A stretch of DNA of 64,000 nt from Halobacteriovorax sp. HLS (GTDB lineage: Bacteria > Bdellovibrionota > Bacteriovoracia > Bacteriovoracales > Bacteriovoracaceae), in the NCBI RefSeq assembly GCF_004006665.1, contig NZ_QOCL01000009.1, positions 434,001-498,000 on the forward strand. Direction: 5' to 3'. Shown one piece after another: positions 33,535-42,610 of the stretch. A program made the position numbers and the translations under genes. Position 1 is the first letter of the stretch. Every line of letters begins with the position of its first letter. The notes under the pieces are model-generated. The model had not been told where the DNA came from. It saw only the letters and a program-made list of their open reading frames with translations, and did no database searches.

Positions 33535-34101
33535 ATGAACTATGAAATTAGAGAGTTAAGTCATAGTGAATTTATGCCTCTTTATAGTCAATATAAAGAT
33601 ATTGTGTTCGAGGAAGACCATAGCTTTGTATTGTGGGATTTATTATCTAAGAAAGAATTAGAATCAATTACTTCTTTAAAAATGGAAGACGGACAAAGAA
33701 TTTACTTGGCCCTATTTACAAGTGAGAATGAATTTGTAGGATGGAGTTGGGGATTTCAGGAAAATCCAACGACTTTTTATATGTGTAATTCTGCTGTGTT
33801 AGAAGATCATAGACGTAAAGGTCAGTATAGCGCTCTTGTAGAGCGCTTTATTTCTCTCCTTTCTCAAAAAGGCTATCAACTCGTTTATTCTAGGCACTGC
33901 TGTACTAACAATGCTGTGATTATCCCTAAGTTAAAGCATGGTTTCATTATTTCTAAAATGGAAGTTGATGATAAGTTTGGAGTATTAATTCATTTGCATT
34001 ATTACTTCAATAAGACTCGTCGTAAAATTATGGACTACAGAAGTGGTCAATTAAAGCCTGATCTAGAAATAAAAAAAATCTTTAACATGGATAATGAATG
34101 A
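33535..34101 (+). CDS. GNAT-family N-acetyltransferase
   Basis: The 188-residue protein has the GNAT core: YLALFTSENEFVGWSWGFQ, then CNSAVLEDHRRKGQYSALVERFISLLSQKGY (motif A with the acetyl-CoA pyrophosphate loop) and NNAVIIPKLKHGFIIS. Its substrate is unknown. It begins six bases after the helicase gene and overlaps the JmjC-type gene by four bases (ATGA), so helicase, acetyltransferase, oxygenase and flavoprotein genes form a probable operon. Confidence 0.82.
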   Translation: MNYEIRELSHSEFMPLYSQYKDIVFEEDHSFVLWDLLSKKELESITSLKMEDGQRIYLALFTSENEFVGWSWGFQENPTTFYMCNSAVLEDHRRKGQYSALVERFISLLSQKGYQLVYSRHCCTNNAVIIPKLKHGFIISKMEVDDKFGVLIHLHYYFNKTRRKIMDYRSGQLKPDLEIKKIFNMDNE

Positions 34102-35006
34102 ACTCTTTCTTAGATCAATTTCTAACAAGTGAAGAAATATCTTCTTTAAAAAGAGCGTTTAATTCGAATGAACCTTTTTATATCCAAAAAACTAAGAGGC
34201 CATTTAACACAATTCCTTTTGCTCAGAACTTTATAGATATTACTAGTATTAAAAATAATTGGCATGGCCCTGTTGATGTTCATAGTAAGGAAATTCAAGA
34301 TGAATGTGACAGTATGACTGTCGATATTCATAGGGCCGCAGAGCATTTTGAGTCTGGTTGCGGTTTACTCATTAATGACATTAATAATACCTATCATTCA
34401 CATAATGAACTCATAGAGGAGCTAAAGGTATTTTTTGGTGTTTCTGCCCTTAGTTACGGCAGGAGCCTTATTTATGGAACTCCAAAAAATGGTGGAAGTG
34501 CTACTCATTTTGACCAGAATTTTAATCTCATTTTTCAGCTTTCTGGTAAAAAGAAGTGGAAGCTAGAAGAGAATAAAAGTGTAATTAATCCATTAACTAG
34601 GCATGCTTTAAATCAAGAGTGTGATCCAGAGTTACAAAGCTATCTTTTAGATGATTTTCCACAGAATATTGATGATTTCTCTTATGAGTTCGACTTGGAA
34701 GAAGGCTCGATGCTATTTGTTCCTATAGGACATTGGCACAATACTCATGCTAGTGATGATTCTTTCGCTTTAAATTTTACTTTTACCACACCGTCATGGG
34801 CAGATATTTTGTTAACTGCTATGAGGGCGAGAATTATAAGTTCTGACGAGTGGAGAAAAAGGGTTTCTGGATTAAATGACAAGGCCGTACTTGAGGATAA
34901 CTTAGTTCGGTTTCAATCACTTCTTGAAAACCTCGCAAAGGATTTAGAGGGCTGGAGTAGTATTGATGTTCTTTCGATGATTGAAGGGAGAGATTTAAGG
35001 CAATAA
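34098..35006 (+). CDS. JmjC/cupin-type 2-oxoglutarate oxygenase
   Basis: The 302-residue protein shows a JmjC-like double-stranded beta helix. THFDQNFNLIFQLSGKKKWKL supplies the His-x-Asp pair and IGHWHNT the distal His of the iron site, with the Lys of KKKWKL where oxoglutarate is usually held. It resembles the cupin_4 ribosomal-oxygenase group (RoxA/YcfD, which hydroxylates ribosomal protein L16 Arg) but is more divergent in the N-terminal third. It lies between a GNAT gene (4-base overlap) and a flavoprotein gene (1-base overlap). The substrate is not known. Confidence 0.75.
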   Translation: MNSFLDQFLTSEEISSLKRAFNSNEPFYIQKTKRPFNTIPFAQNFIDITSIKNNWHGPVDVHSKEIQDECDSMTVDIHRAAEHFESGCGLLINDINNTYHSHNELIEELKVFFGVSALSYGRSLIYGTPKNGGSATHFDQNFNLIFQLSGKKKWKLEENKSVINPLTRHALNQECDPELQSYLLDDFPQNIDDFSYEFDLEEGSMLFVPIGHWHNTHASDDSFALNFTFTTPSWADILLTAMRARIISSDEWRKRVSGLNDKAVLEDNLVRFQSLLENLAKDLEGWSSIDVLSMIEGRDLRQ

Positions 35007-36235
35007 TGAATAAAGCTAATTCTCTAACACATATTCATATCATTGGCGCAGGACCTAGTGGTTTATTTTGTAGTTACCTTCTCCTTAAAAGTGGATTTAA
35101 AGTATCGCTCTATGATCAGATGAGTGGAGTTGGTAAGAAGTTCTTAGTTGCTGGTAATGGTGGACTGAATTTAACTCACTCAGAAAAAGTAGGTTTATTT
35201 TCTAAGAAATATGGTGAAAATGAGCAATTATTTTATTCATTGTTACAAGACTTTTCAAATATTGATCTCCGTAGTTGGTGTGAAGAAATTGGTGTAGAGA
35301 CATTTGTCGGTAGCAGTGGAAGGGTTTTTCCAAAAGAATTCAAAGCAGCTCAATTACTCAGTCGATGGGTTAGTTCTCTTAAAGATTATCCAAACTTTTC
35401 TTTGCATCTGAAAACAAAATTTAAGTCCCTTACTGGAAATACTTTAGAATTTGAAAATCAAGATAAGTGTTTTTCTGTCGTTAGTGATAGAGCTATTTTT
35501 TGTCTCGGTGGTGCCAGTTGGTCTAAAACAGGTTCTGATGGAATGTGGACGAACTCGTTTAATCTAGCGAATGAAGATATCATACCATTTAGAGCTATGA
35601 ACTGCGGCTTCAATTCTTCATGGAGCACATTCTTTAAAGACTCATTTGATACTTTTCCACTTAAGAATATTTCACTATCTCATCAAGATCTTTTCACTAG
35701 GGGAGAGTTGATGGTGACTCAATATGGAATTGAAGGAGGCGCTATTTACGCCTTAAGTAGAAGTATTCAAGAAGAGCTCTGCAGTAAAGATGCTGTCATT
35801 GTTTTTCTTGATCTCTTACCAGATCTTAATGTTTCTGAAGTACATTTAAAACTTGATAGAAAGAGATCTAAAGACTCCATGAGTAACCATCTTAGAAAGA
35901 GTTTCAATTTTGATGGCCATACACGTACCTTAATCAAGGAGCTATGTTCAAAAGAGACATTTTCGAATATGGAAGCTTTAGCAAAAGCACTTAAGAAGTT
36001 ACCTATTAAAATAATCAGTGCAAGACCCCTTGATGAGGCGATCTCTACAAGTGGTGGAATCTCTCTAAATAGTGTTGATGAAAACTTTCAAGCGAAGAAG
36101 CTCTCGGGAGTCTATTTTGCTGGAGAAATGCTGAATTGGGATGCTCCAACAGGAGGCTATCTGTTGCAAGGGTGTTTTTCAATTGCCTATAGAATCGTGC
36201 AATCTATTAAAAAATCATATCAATACGAAAAGTAA
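35006..36235 (+). CDS. HI0933/BaiN-type flavoprotein
   Basis: This 409-residue FAD enzyme has an N-terminal dinucleotide-binding fold (IHIIGAGPSGLFCSYLLLKSG) and the family signature GVGKKFLVAGNGGLNLTH. The RVFPKEFKAAQLL-type substrate domain follows, then a C-terminal FAD-closing block ISTSGGISLNSVD and YFAGEMLNWDAPTGGYLLQGCFS. The family is annotated variously as aminoacetone oxidase or BaiN-like reductase; the true substrate is open. It starts within the previous stop (TAATG). Its last 29 bases overlap the end of the convergent outer-membrane gene. Confidence 0.88.
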   Translation: MNKANSLTHIHIIGAGPSGLFCSYLLLKSGFKVSLYDQMSGVGKKFLVAGNGGLNLTHSEKVGLFSKKYGENEQLFYSLLQDFSNIDLRSWCEEIGVETFVGSSGRVFPKEFKAAQLLSRWVSSLKDYPNFSLHLKTKFKSLTGNTLEFENQDKCFSVVSDRAIFCLGGASWSKTGSDGMWTNSFNLANEDIIPFRAMNCGFNSSWSTFFKDSFDTFPLKNISLSHQDLFTRGELMVTQYGIEGGAIYALSRSIQEELCSKDAVIVFLDLLPDLNVSEVHLKLDRKRSKDSMSNHLRKSFNFDGHTRTLIKELCSKETFSNMEALAKALKKLPIKIISARPLDEAISTSGGISLNSVDENFQAKKLSGVYFAGEMLNWDAPTGGYLLQGCFSIAYRIVQSIKKSYQYEK

Positions 36236-37183
36236 CAAATTCTTTAGATTTAAACTCAGATGTTTTGTCAAAGTTGGTACCAAGAGCAATTTCTCCAAAG
36301 AACCAATCTTTGAACAGTAGGCTACGATAGCCAGTCGAAAGCCCATAAGAATTATAGTAGAAAACACCATTTTCAATTACAGAGTTTGCCGACATATTCC
36401 ATGCTATTGCAATAGTGTCCGTAATCGAGTGGTAGAAATTTAAATTATGATTAACATTTTCTGCGTCTGAAACATGTGCCCAGTAAAAACTATTTCTTAA
36501 TTGTACTTTATTAAGCTCATTAAATTTATATTCAAAGTACAGAGAAGACTCGTTAAAGAGTCGATCAATTCTAAAATACTCATTATTTTGTATATAGTAT
36601 ATTGAGAACTTCTCCCAGTCCCATGACCTTCTGAATCTTATTTTTGCAAATGGATCAAGAGGAACATTCATCTTAATCCCTAAATCATAGCTAAAGTTAA
36701 TTTTTGCGGATTCAGTAATAAACTTTCTAACAGCTGCAGAATATCCTTCTGGTTGGGCCTGTTGTGCCGTTACGACTGGCGACTGGGCGGTGGAGTTTTG
36801 TGACGTAGCATTTTGACCTTCTAGAAGTGAAGTATTAGAGTCTTCTCCCTCTTGTTTAACAATAACTTTTGCATTCTTACTCAGAGCTGGAAACTTTGCT
36901 TGAAACTTGAAGTTTAGCTCAGTTGTCATATCTTCACTCTTTGTCTTATTAATATCAAAGTAAACTCTAAAGAAAGAAGTATTTACTTCGTCTTCGTAAG
37001 CTGAGGGAGCGAAGAAACGATCTATTTCTCCCATGAACCACTTTACTTGATCTCCAACATACTTGGTCCAGAGTCAACAGCAGTTGATGTTTCATCAATT
37101 AGTGAGCTTTGATCCTTTGACGTCTTTTCCTGGGCATTGGAAATCATTGAAATAAAGAATAAAAAGAAGATAAGAGCTTTAAT
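36207..37183 (-). pseudogene. Outer-membrane-like protein with apparent frameshift
   Basis: The longest open piece (36207-37034) starts mid-protein. Upstream, another frame encodes a clean signal peptide (KALIFFLFFISMISNAQEK) and continues to a stop at 37043-37045. The matching continuation TKYVGDQVKWFMGEIDRFF lies in the frame of the main piece, open back to a stop at 37074-37076. A one-base shift between 37043 and 37076 would fuse them into about 325 residues with a beta-rich C-terminus ending in Phe. AGGAG lies six bases before ATT-AAA at 37183, where ATG would be expected. A pseudogene, a sequencing error or recoding are all possible. Confidence 0.6.
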
Positions 37184-37763
37184 AGAAAACTCCTATTGAA
37201 ATAAATGTATCAATATTTGAAACTACTGAATTAGAATATCTGAAATGATAACCAAGGGTATAGCTTTTAACATATCCGTATATTCCAATCTCCGAAAATA
37301 ATATATTTTTTAAAGAGTAGGCGCTTACCCTGTCTCCAAGCCATGGGTCTTTTTGAACACTCGATTTTAGAGACCCGATTGTGGCAAATGGAGCGAGTCC
37401 ATAGCCTTTTCTCAGAGGATATACAACGCCAGCTTTAAATCCTAATTGTGCAGAGGAGAGGTCAGTATCTTCAGAGTTTCCTTCTATGAGAACACTTTTC
37501 TTAAATTGATAGTGCTCAATTAAGGCCGAAACAAATGCTTTAACTCTTCCTTTATTTAGAAAGTAACCAAACTGAAAGTTTCCACCGTAAATCTTATCAG
37601 TAGGTAGTCGAAGTCCAATTGAAGTGAAAAATTTGCCATCAAACTTCTTTAAGCGTTTCTTTTTTACTACAACTTCATCTTCCTTCTTCTCTGGTGATGG
37701 AGCAGCATCTTGAGAATAAGCAGAAAAATTGAAAATAAATATGAATAGAATGATAACTTTCAT
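37179..37763 (-). CDS. Outer-membrane beta-barrel-like protein
   Basis: This 194-residue protein has a signal peptide (MKVIILFIFIFNFSAYSQ) and a short charged linker (EKKEDEVVVKKKRLKK). A series of alternating beta strands ends in an aromatic residue (SIGVFY), as in outer-membrane barrels. It overlaps the CBS-domain gene by one base (TAATG), and its stop overlaps the ATT start of the frameshifted neighbour. The three genes form one minus-strand operon. No specific family is recognised. Confidence 0.65.
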   Translation of the reverse strand: MKVIILFIFIFNFSAYSQDAAPSPEKKEDEVVVKKKRLKKFDGKFFTSIGLRLPTDKIYGGNFQFGYFLNKGRVKAFVSALIEHYQFKKSVLIEGNSEDTDLSSAQLGFKAGVVYPLRKGYGLAPFATIGSLKSSVQKDPWLGDRVSAYSLKNILFSEIGIYGYVKSYTLGYHFRYSNSVVSNIDTFISIGVFY

Positions 37764-38380
37764 TAGATAAAGCAGTCGATTGGCATATTGTTAACAATAC
37801 ATTTTAGTAAGTCAGTTTTTGTTATAATACCGATAAGCAAATTTTGATCATTGACTACTGGTAGCGAAGAAATATCTTCTTCAATCATAATTTTACTTAC
37901 GATTCTAATATCAGTATTTGATTTAACGAGTATAACCTCGTGGGACATTATATCTTTAATAGGAGTAGAGGGGGACAGTTGTTTAGCCTGGGCCTTTAGT
38001 ATATCTGTCTTACTTACAATTCCAAGAATCTGTGAGTCTTCAACAATAGGGTAATGTCTCTTGTTAAACTTATCCATATCTTCTGAAGCTCTAGAGATGG
38101 ACTTATCAGGTTTAAATGTTACTAAAGGGCTACTCATGATATCTTTAACAAGAATAATTGATCGAGTTTTCTTGATATCTTTACTAGATTTGCCATAAGA
38201 GTTAAAGGCCTGCTTATTGGGCCTAGCACTTGAATCGTGGTTATTATGAGAAGTAATATTAAGTTGATCAAAATCTGAAACTTCTTTGGCGTAATTGGAT
38301 TTGAATGTTTTTGAAACTCCTGAGAGCTCTTTATGAAAATAAGATTGAATTTTACCATTCTTTGCAATTACTAGTGACAT
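37763..38380 (-). CDS. CBS-domain protein
   Basis: The 205-residue protein has a poorly conserved N-terminal ~75 residues followed by a pair of CBS motifs. The first is VKDIMSSPLVTFKPDKSISRA through HYPIVEDSQILGIVSKTDIL. The second is IKDIMSHEVILVKSNTDIRIVSKIM through SSLPVVNDQNLLIGIITKTDLL. Tandem CBS domains bind adenine nucleotides or SAM and regulate partners. GAGGT precedes the ATG. It heads an operon of outer-membrane-type genes, an unusual pairing. Confidence 0.88.
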   Translation of the reverse strand: MSLVIAKNGKIQSYFHKELSGVSKTFKSNYAKEVSDFDQLNITSHNNHDSSARPNKQAFNSYGKSSKDIKKTRSIILVKDIMSSPLVTFKPDKSISRASEDMDKFNKRHYPIVEDSQILGIVSKTDILKAQAKQLSPSTPIKDIMSHEVILVKSNTDIRIVSKIMIEEDISSLPVVNDQNLLIGIITKTDLLKCIVNNMPIDCFI

Positions 38381-38389
38381 TAAAACCTC

Positions 38390-38405
38390 TACTAATATAT
38401 TAGTA
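38390..38405. promoter_or_regulatory. Sixteen-base palindrome before the CBS gene
   Basis: TACTAATATATTAGTA is a perfect palindrome nine bases upstream of the CBS gene start and includes a -10-like TATATT on the minus strand. It could be an operator for the CBS/outer-membrane operon. The AT-rich composition makes chance occurrence possible. Confidence 0.3.
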
Positions 38406-38427
38406 CAAAAAAAGTAAATATCAAATA

Positions 38428-39480
38428 TTAGTGGTCATTTTTAGAGAATTCACGAACAAGACTTGTTGCGTAAGATCCTTTAGACAAGGTGAAAGAGAGG
38501 GTAATGTCATTCCCAGTTGCTGTGATATCTAATTGATTTAAAAATATATGAGCAAGCCTGCGTGATCCAGGTAGTTTTGCTAGTGTGAAGTTTTCCATTG
38601 TAACATTTTCTAATTCAAGGATTTCGTTTTCAATCTCTAGTGCCTTGGAACTTGGAGTTGAAACCTTTGCTCCATACATTGGTCCGGTAAAGGAAATTTC
38701 ACCTCTTTTAAATTCCTCTATATGCTCTTTTAGTGGATCGAAGGGAAAAGGGCGTTGTTGCTGAGTACTTTGCAGTAAGTCTCCTTCAACTAAAGTTGAA
38801 AATTGTCCATTGTTTATTCTCTTGCTAAGCCATATGTTAAATAGGTGTGATTGGTATGCAGAGAGCATTAACTTTCTCACCCAGTGGCGCTTTTCTTTCT
38901 TAGTTTTTAACAGAATTTCTTTACCTACTAACTGATTGGTTTGTTTGCTACCAAAACGTTGAGGCCCATAGTAGTTTGGAATACCATTTTTTAAAATTTC
39001 GTTCTTTAGTAAATTTGCAGTCTCAAGAGCACCATCTTTGCAGTCTCTAAGAGTAAGTGTAAATTTATTTCCGATAAGGTGCGAATTTTTAAGTTTATTA
39101 GTGTGTTTAGATATCTCTAGAATTGTGAGTTCGCTAAACTCATCTTCTATTCTTTGTTGAACTTGTGTCAGTTGTGCGTTTGCGCCAAGGGATAATGAAA
39201 ACCACTGTGTTACAGTTGCATTCTTATCCTTCAACCCTGCAAATCCAATATCTGTCTCATGTACTTTGAAGATTTTTTTAAGTCTATCAACAATCTCTTT
39301 CGTTGATAAGCCAGATCTTTTAATTAAAAGATAGATATGTTGACCTTCATTTGACGGGAGATATAGTGGAATCTCTTCAACAAGGAAGTCTTCATTAGTC
39401 GTCTTAAGAACTCCACCTATAGCGAGTTCCATGGAAGTTGTATAAGGAAGATTCAAAAAACTATTCCTGTTGAAGGGCAC
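38428..39480 (-). CDS. truD: tRNA pseudouridine synthase D
   Basis: The 350-residue enzyme carries the TruD signatures: KTTNEDFLVEEIP at the start, GFAGLKDKNATVTQWFSL with the catalytic Asp, NYYGPQRFG, and LMLSAYQSHLFN in the TRUD domain. It converts U13 of tRNA-Glu to pseudouridine. Its first 28 bases overlap the end of the upstream 388-residue gene, suggesting coupled translation. Confidence 0.95.
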   Translation of the reverse strand: MPFNRNSFLNLPYTTSMELAIGGVLKTTNEDFLVEEIPLYLPSNEGQHIYLLIKRSGLSTKEIVDRLKKIFKVHETDIGFAGLKDKNATVTQWFSLSLGANAQLTQVQQRIEDEFSELTILEISKHTNKLKNSHLIGNKFTLTLRDCKDGALETANLLKNEILKNGIPNYYGPQRFGSKQTNQLVGKEILLKTKKEKRHWVRKLMLSAYQSHLFNIWLSKRINNGQFSTLVEGDLLQSTQQQRPFPFDPLKEHIEEFKRGEISFTGPMYGAKVSTPSSKALEIENEILELENVTMENFTLAKLPGSRRLAHIFLNQLDITATGNDITLSFTLSKGSYATSLVREFSKNDH

Positions 39481-40619
39481 TCGAATTTAGAAAGACGATC
39501 AATATAAGACTGTTCGAATTCTTTTTTGCTTGTTAAAGATTCTTTGAAGAATTCAGAACTCTTTAATTCTGAAAGCACATCGAAGGAGATGAACTCTTCA
39601 AGCTCTTTTAAACCTCCATCTAATGTAGCGATAATTGCATGAAATGCTCTAATATATCCAAATGCCTCTTCTTGTCTTTTGTACCCATCGTATAAGGCGT
39701 TAACTATCTCTGCTTTTTCCTGAAGATCAAGCTTTTTAGAGTTACCAATTATTGACCCCCATTCATCCATAAAAGGACCTACGGGAATTAAGAAGTCACT
39801 TGATTTTCTTAAACATTTAGGTTGTCTCATGGCCATATGTCTATGGTTCTCTTTGGCAGTAAATTCTTTATTTACCTTTCCTGCATAGACTAGAAGCGGG
39901 TTGTACTGCGGATTTACAATATGACCTAACTTATAAATACTTTTACAAAATTCGTCACTCTCATGCATATCCCATTGAACCATGACTCGATCTAGGTCCC
40001 CAAAATTATGCGCGACAAGAGGTGCAGTTCTAATCATATTAATATGATCGCGATCTTTTCTCAATTGCTCTAATAAGTCTTCTTCTTTTTTTATTTCAGC
40101 GAGAATTACATCTTGTATGCTTTTGGCCAAGTCCTCCATCTCATATTTTTTAAGAGCACAGTAAGCTCCAATAGCAACACTTAACCAAGTTCCTTCATGG
40201 GTACTAAGGACTTGCTCATTATTAATATTGTAGGAGATTCTATTTGTAACTTGTCTATAATCCCAAGACCATGACTCGATTGTTAGTTCAGTCATGCGCT
40301 CGATATGTTTCTTAATTGATTTATGTTTCCAAAGGCCTTCTCGTATTTGATTATCTACATCAGTAGGTACAAATGTACCTGCCGTACTCCAATGCGCACT
40401 TAAGCATATATGAAAATACTCACTGAGATTAATTTGACTTAGGGACTTAAGGTTCTTCTTATATAAGCGTAACTTTTCAATATAGGCCCTCATTTGTCCA
40501 CTAGTGTCTAATTCTCCTGTGAATATAAAGGGGGCCGTATTTTCAACATGCTTTAAGAGTATATTTGGGGCTATGCCACCAAGTTCAAAACCGGACTGTA
40601 ATTTCTTTTTCTTTGCCAT
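39453..40619 (-). CDS. Conserved-looking cytoplasmic protein of unknown function
   Basis: This 388-residue protein has no signal peptide or membrane segment. It is rich in Trp and His in the middle (HEGTWLSVAIGAYCALKKYE, TAPLVAHNFGDLDRVMVQWD), mostly alpha-helical, and ends in a charged helix. I recognise no domain; the HNFGDLDRV and RHMAMRQP stretches could be active-site-like. The start may be ATG 40619 or ATG 40634. A good promoter (TTGACG-17-TAGACT on the minus strand) ends only a few bases before the latter. It overlaps truD by 28 bases. Confidence 0.75.
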   Translation of the reverse strand: MAKKKKLQSGFELGGIAPNILLKHVENTAPFIFTGELDTSGQMRAYIEKLRLYKKNLKSLSQINLSEYFHICLSAHWSTAGTFVPTDVDNQIREGLWKHKSIKKHIERMTELTIESWSWDYRQVTNRISYNINNEQVLSTHEGTWLSVAIGAYCALKKYEMEDLAKSIQDVILAEIKKEEDLLEQLRKDRDHINMIRTAPLVAHNFGDLDRVMVQWDMHESDEFCKSIYKLGHIVNPQYNPLLVYAGKVNKEFTAKENHRHMAMRQPKCLRKSSDFLIPVGPFMDEWGSIIGNSKKLDLQEKAEIVNALYDGYKRQEEAFGYIRAFHAIIATLDGGLKELEEFISFDVLSELKSSEFFKESLTSKKEFEQSYIDRLSKFECPSTGIVF

Positions 40620-40668
40620 AGCGATTGATAGCATAGAAGTCTAGAAATTGTATATATTAGCGTCAAAT

Positions 40669-41796
40669 TTATAGTCGCGGACTAAATAGTAACTTAGTGA
40701 AATTAAATAAATAAATAATAAAACCAAGTGTCCAAAATCCCATGGAAGTATGTAACCAAATATTAATGGCATCTCCCAGGAAAATAGGGTGAAATACTCT
40801 TAGAAGTGCTCCAAGCACTGTGCAAGCAAAAGCAAAGATCATCCAGCGTGAAGCCAGTATCTTTCTACCTGTGTGTCCAAGGCTTACTCGAGTGATCATC
40901 CCTAGCGTAATCAGCCCCAGCCCTCCTGCATAAAAGGCATGGATATCTGAACGTCCTATTGAAAAATCTTCGTTGAATAAAATAATAAATCTTAAAAAGA
41001 AATATATTGGTAAGAATACATGACCTAAATTTAAAATAAGTAGCATTGGGTCTTTCATGGTTTCTCTTGAGACTAGCTGATAAGTTCTAGCAGTAAGAAA
41101 TATTGCGGCAAATATGCTCGTATATAACTCATATTTACTATCAAGCATCAGAAGTACAATTGAGAGCAATGAAAATATAATTGATGCCAAATTTATGAAT
41201 GGCGCTATTGAGATTTTAGATTGTGGAAACTTATTATTCGAAAAGAATGTTATTAATTTTCCTGAGAAAATAAAGAGCAGAATAAATAAAGAAAATGTGG
41301 CAACTTTATAACTCAACTCAACCATCCCTTGGTTTGATTGCAAAGAGTTGTAGAGGTGTAAATAATTAGCTGTAGTTAATAGAGATAGAACTAAGCACAC
41401 TGGAATAATATTTCTCTGTCCCCTTAAGATAATTATCATTTTGATTAGAATGTAAATAAAAGGTAGAGGAACAATTGCCATAATTATTGTACTTGAAGGT
41501 TGAGCTATAAGAATAACTCTTGCAAGTATCCAGAGTATTAGTGATAGGAGTAGCTCCGCAGGAGTGAAAGTCTTCTTTCCCGTCCATTTTGCAGAAGCTG
41601 TTAGAAGAAATCCAGTTACAAGAGCACTTGTTAAACCAAAGACCATTTCGTGACCATGCCAGGCAAAGCTGGAAATAAGCTCTTCATTGATAGAGTAGTC
41701 ATTTACTAGTATACCCACAAAGTACATCGGAACGAATATTGCTACGAGTGCTGTTAGAATAAAATAGGGTCTAAACGGATCTTTTAATAAGTGCAT
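40669..41796 (-). CDS. nnrS: NnrS family haem-copper membrane protein
   Basis: The 375-residue protein has about twelve transmembrane segments. The NnrS hallmark WHGHEMVFGLTSALVTGFLLTASAKWTGKKTFT lies near the start, and a second His-rich helix (DIHAFYAGGLGLITLGMITRVSLGHTGR) lies later. NnrS proteins protect against nitric oxide and nitrosative stress. It overlaps the GST-like gene by one base (TAATG). No denitrification genes are visible, so detoxification of host or prey NO is a plausible role. Confidence 0.92.
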   Translation of the reverse strand: MHLLKDPFRPYFILTALVAIFVPMYFVGILVNDYSINEELISSFAWHGHEMVFGLTSALVTGFLLTASAKWTGKKTFTPAELLLSLILWILARVILIAQPSSTIIMAIVPLPFIYILIKMIIILRGQRNIIPVCLVLSLLTTANYLHLYNSLQSNQGMVELSYKVATFSLFILLFIFSGKLITFFSNNKFPQSKISIAPFINLASIIFSLLSIVLLMLDSKYELYTSIFAAIFLTARTYQLVSRETMKDPMLLILNLGHVFLPIYFFLRFIILFNEDFSIGRSDIHAFYAGGLGLITLGMITRVSLGHTGRKILASRWMIFAFACTVLGALLRVFHPIFLGDAINIWLHTSMGFWTLGFIIYLFNFTKLLFSPRL

Positions 41797-42530
41797 TATT
41801 TACTAAACCTTCTTACATTAGGGCCGGCAGTTAAACTATCCACTTGATGGGCCCAATTAATAATTGCTGGAAATCTTTTTTCTATATTTGTAAACTCTGA
41901 GATTATTGGATTAAACAAAGCATGAATGCCTGCAAATGTTGAAATATCACAGTGCGCAGGTTTATCACCAGTTAAGAATGTATTCTCTTTCAGCCTAGTC
42001 TCTAATGCACTTAAAATTTGTATGATATGGTTTAAGTGTTCTGAGTAATCTCTTTTCCAAGGGTGTGTAAGAGAGATGACTTCCTCAACAAATGAACTGT
42101 AGTTATCTAGCTTGACGTGATTGCTCGAATTTACATTACTATTTAAATAGTCCTGAAGCTTATCTAAGTTATCTTTAACCCCAAACATAAAGTAAAAATA
42201 TGATTGAGTAAGCTCTTTTAGGGACCATTGATGAAGAGTGAGAATCTCAAAATCTGTGAACTCAGTTGACATGCGTGGAGAAAGTCCTTCAACGCTTCTT
42301 TCTAGCATTGGAAGGGCCCTGTCAGGACCTAGAAATTGCCCATTAATATTAAAAATTGGAAGAGCGTCGTGCTCTTGCTTAATTTTATTCTTAGTGACAA
42401 TAGGCATAAGTTTTAGCTCATGAGGGATTTTTAAAAAGTTAAGATAACTGATAAGATAGATACCAATGATAGAAGCGGACTCAACTCTAGGAGTCCCAAA
42501 CCACGTGTAAAGCGTTAGTATTTTTTGCAT
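41796..42530 (-). CDS. Glutathione S-transferase-like protein
   Basis: The 244-residue protein has a thioredoxin-like N-terminal half (MQKILTLYTWFGTPRVES; the cis-Pro region LPIFNINGQFLGPDRALPML) and an all-helical C-terminal half. That half contains the GST N-capping motif region FLTGDKPAHCDISTFAGIHALF. It lacks an obvious catalytic Ser or Cys at the usual place. GAGG precedes the ATG. It is co-transcribed with nnrS (one-base overlap), pointing to nitrosative or electrophile stress, though this is inferred from position only. Confidence 0.75.
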   Translation of the reverse strand: MQKILTLYTWFGTPRVESASIIGIYLISYLNFLKIPHELKLMPIVTKNKIKQEHDALPIFNINGQFLGPDRALPMLERSVEGLSPRMSTEFTDFEILTLHQWSLKELTQSYFYFMFGVKDNLDKLQDYLNSNVNSSNHVKLDNYSSFVEEVISLTHPWKRDYSEHLNHIIQILSALETRLKENTFLTGDKPAHCDISTFAGIHALFNPIISEFTNIEKRFPAIINWAHQVDSLTAGPNVRRFSK

Positions 42531-42610
42531 TTTATCCTCTTGTTATTATGAAGAGATTTTATCGAACCTAGAGTCGTAAGACAAGATTAACCTATAGGGA
42601 TAAGAAATAT

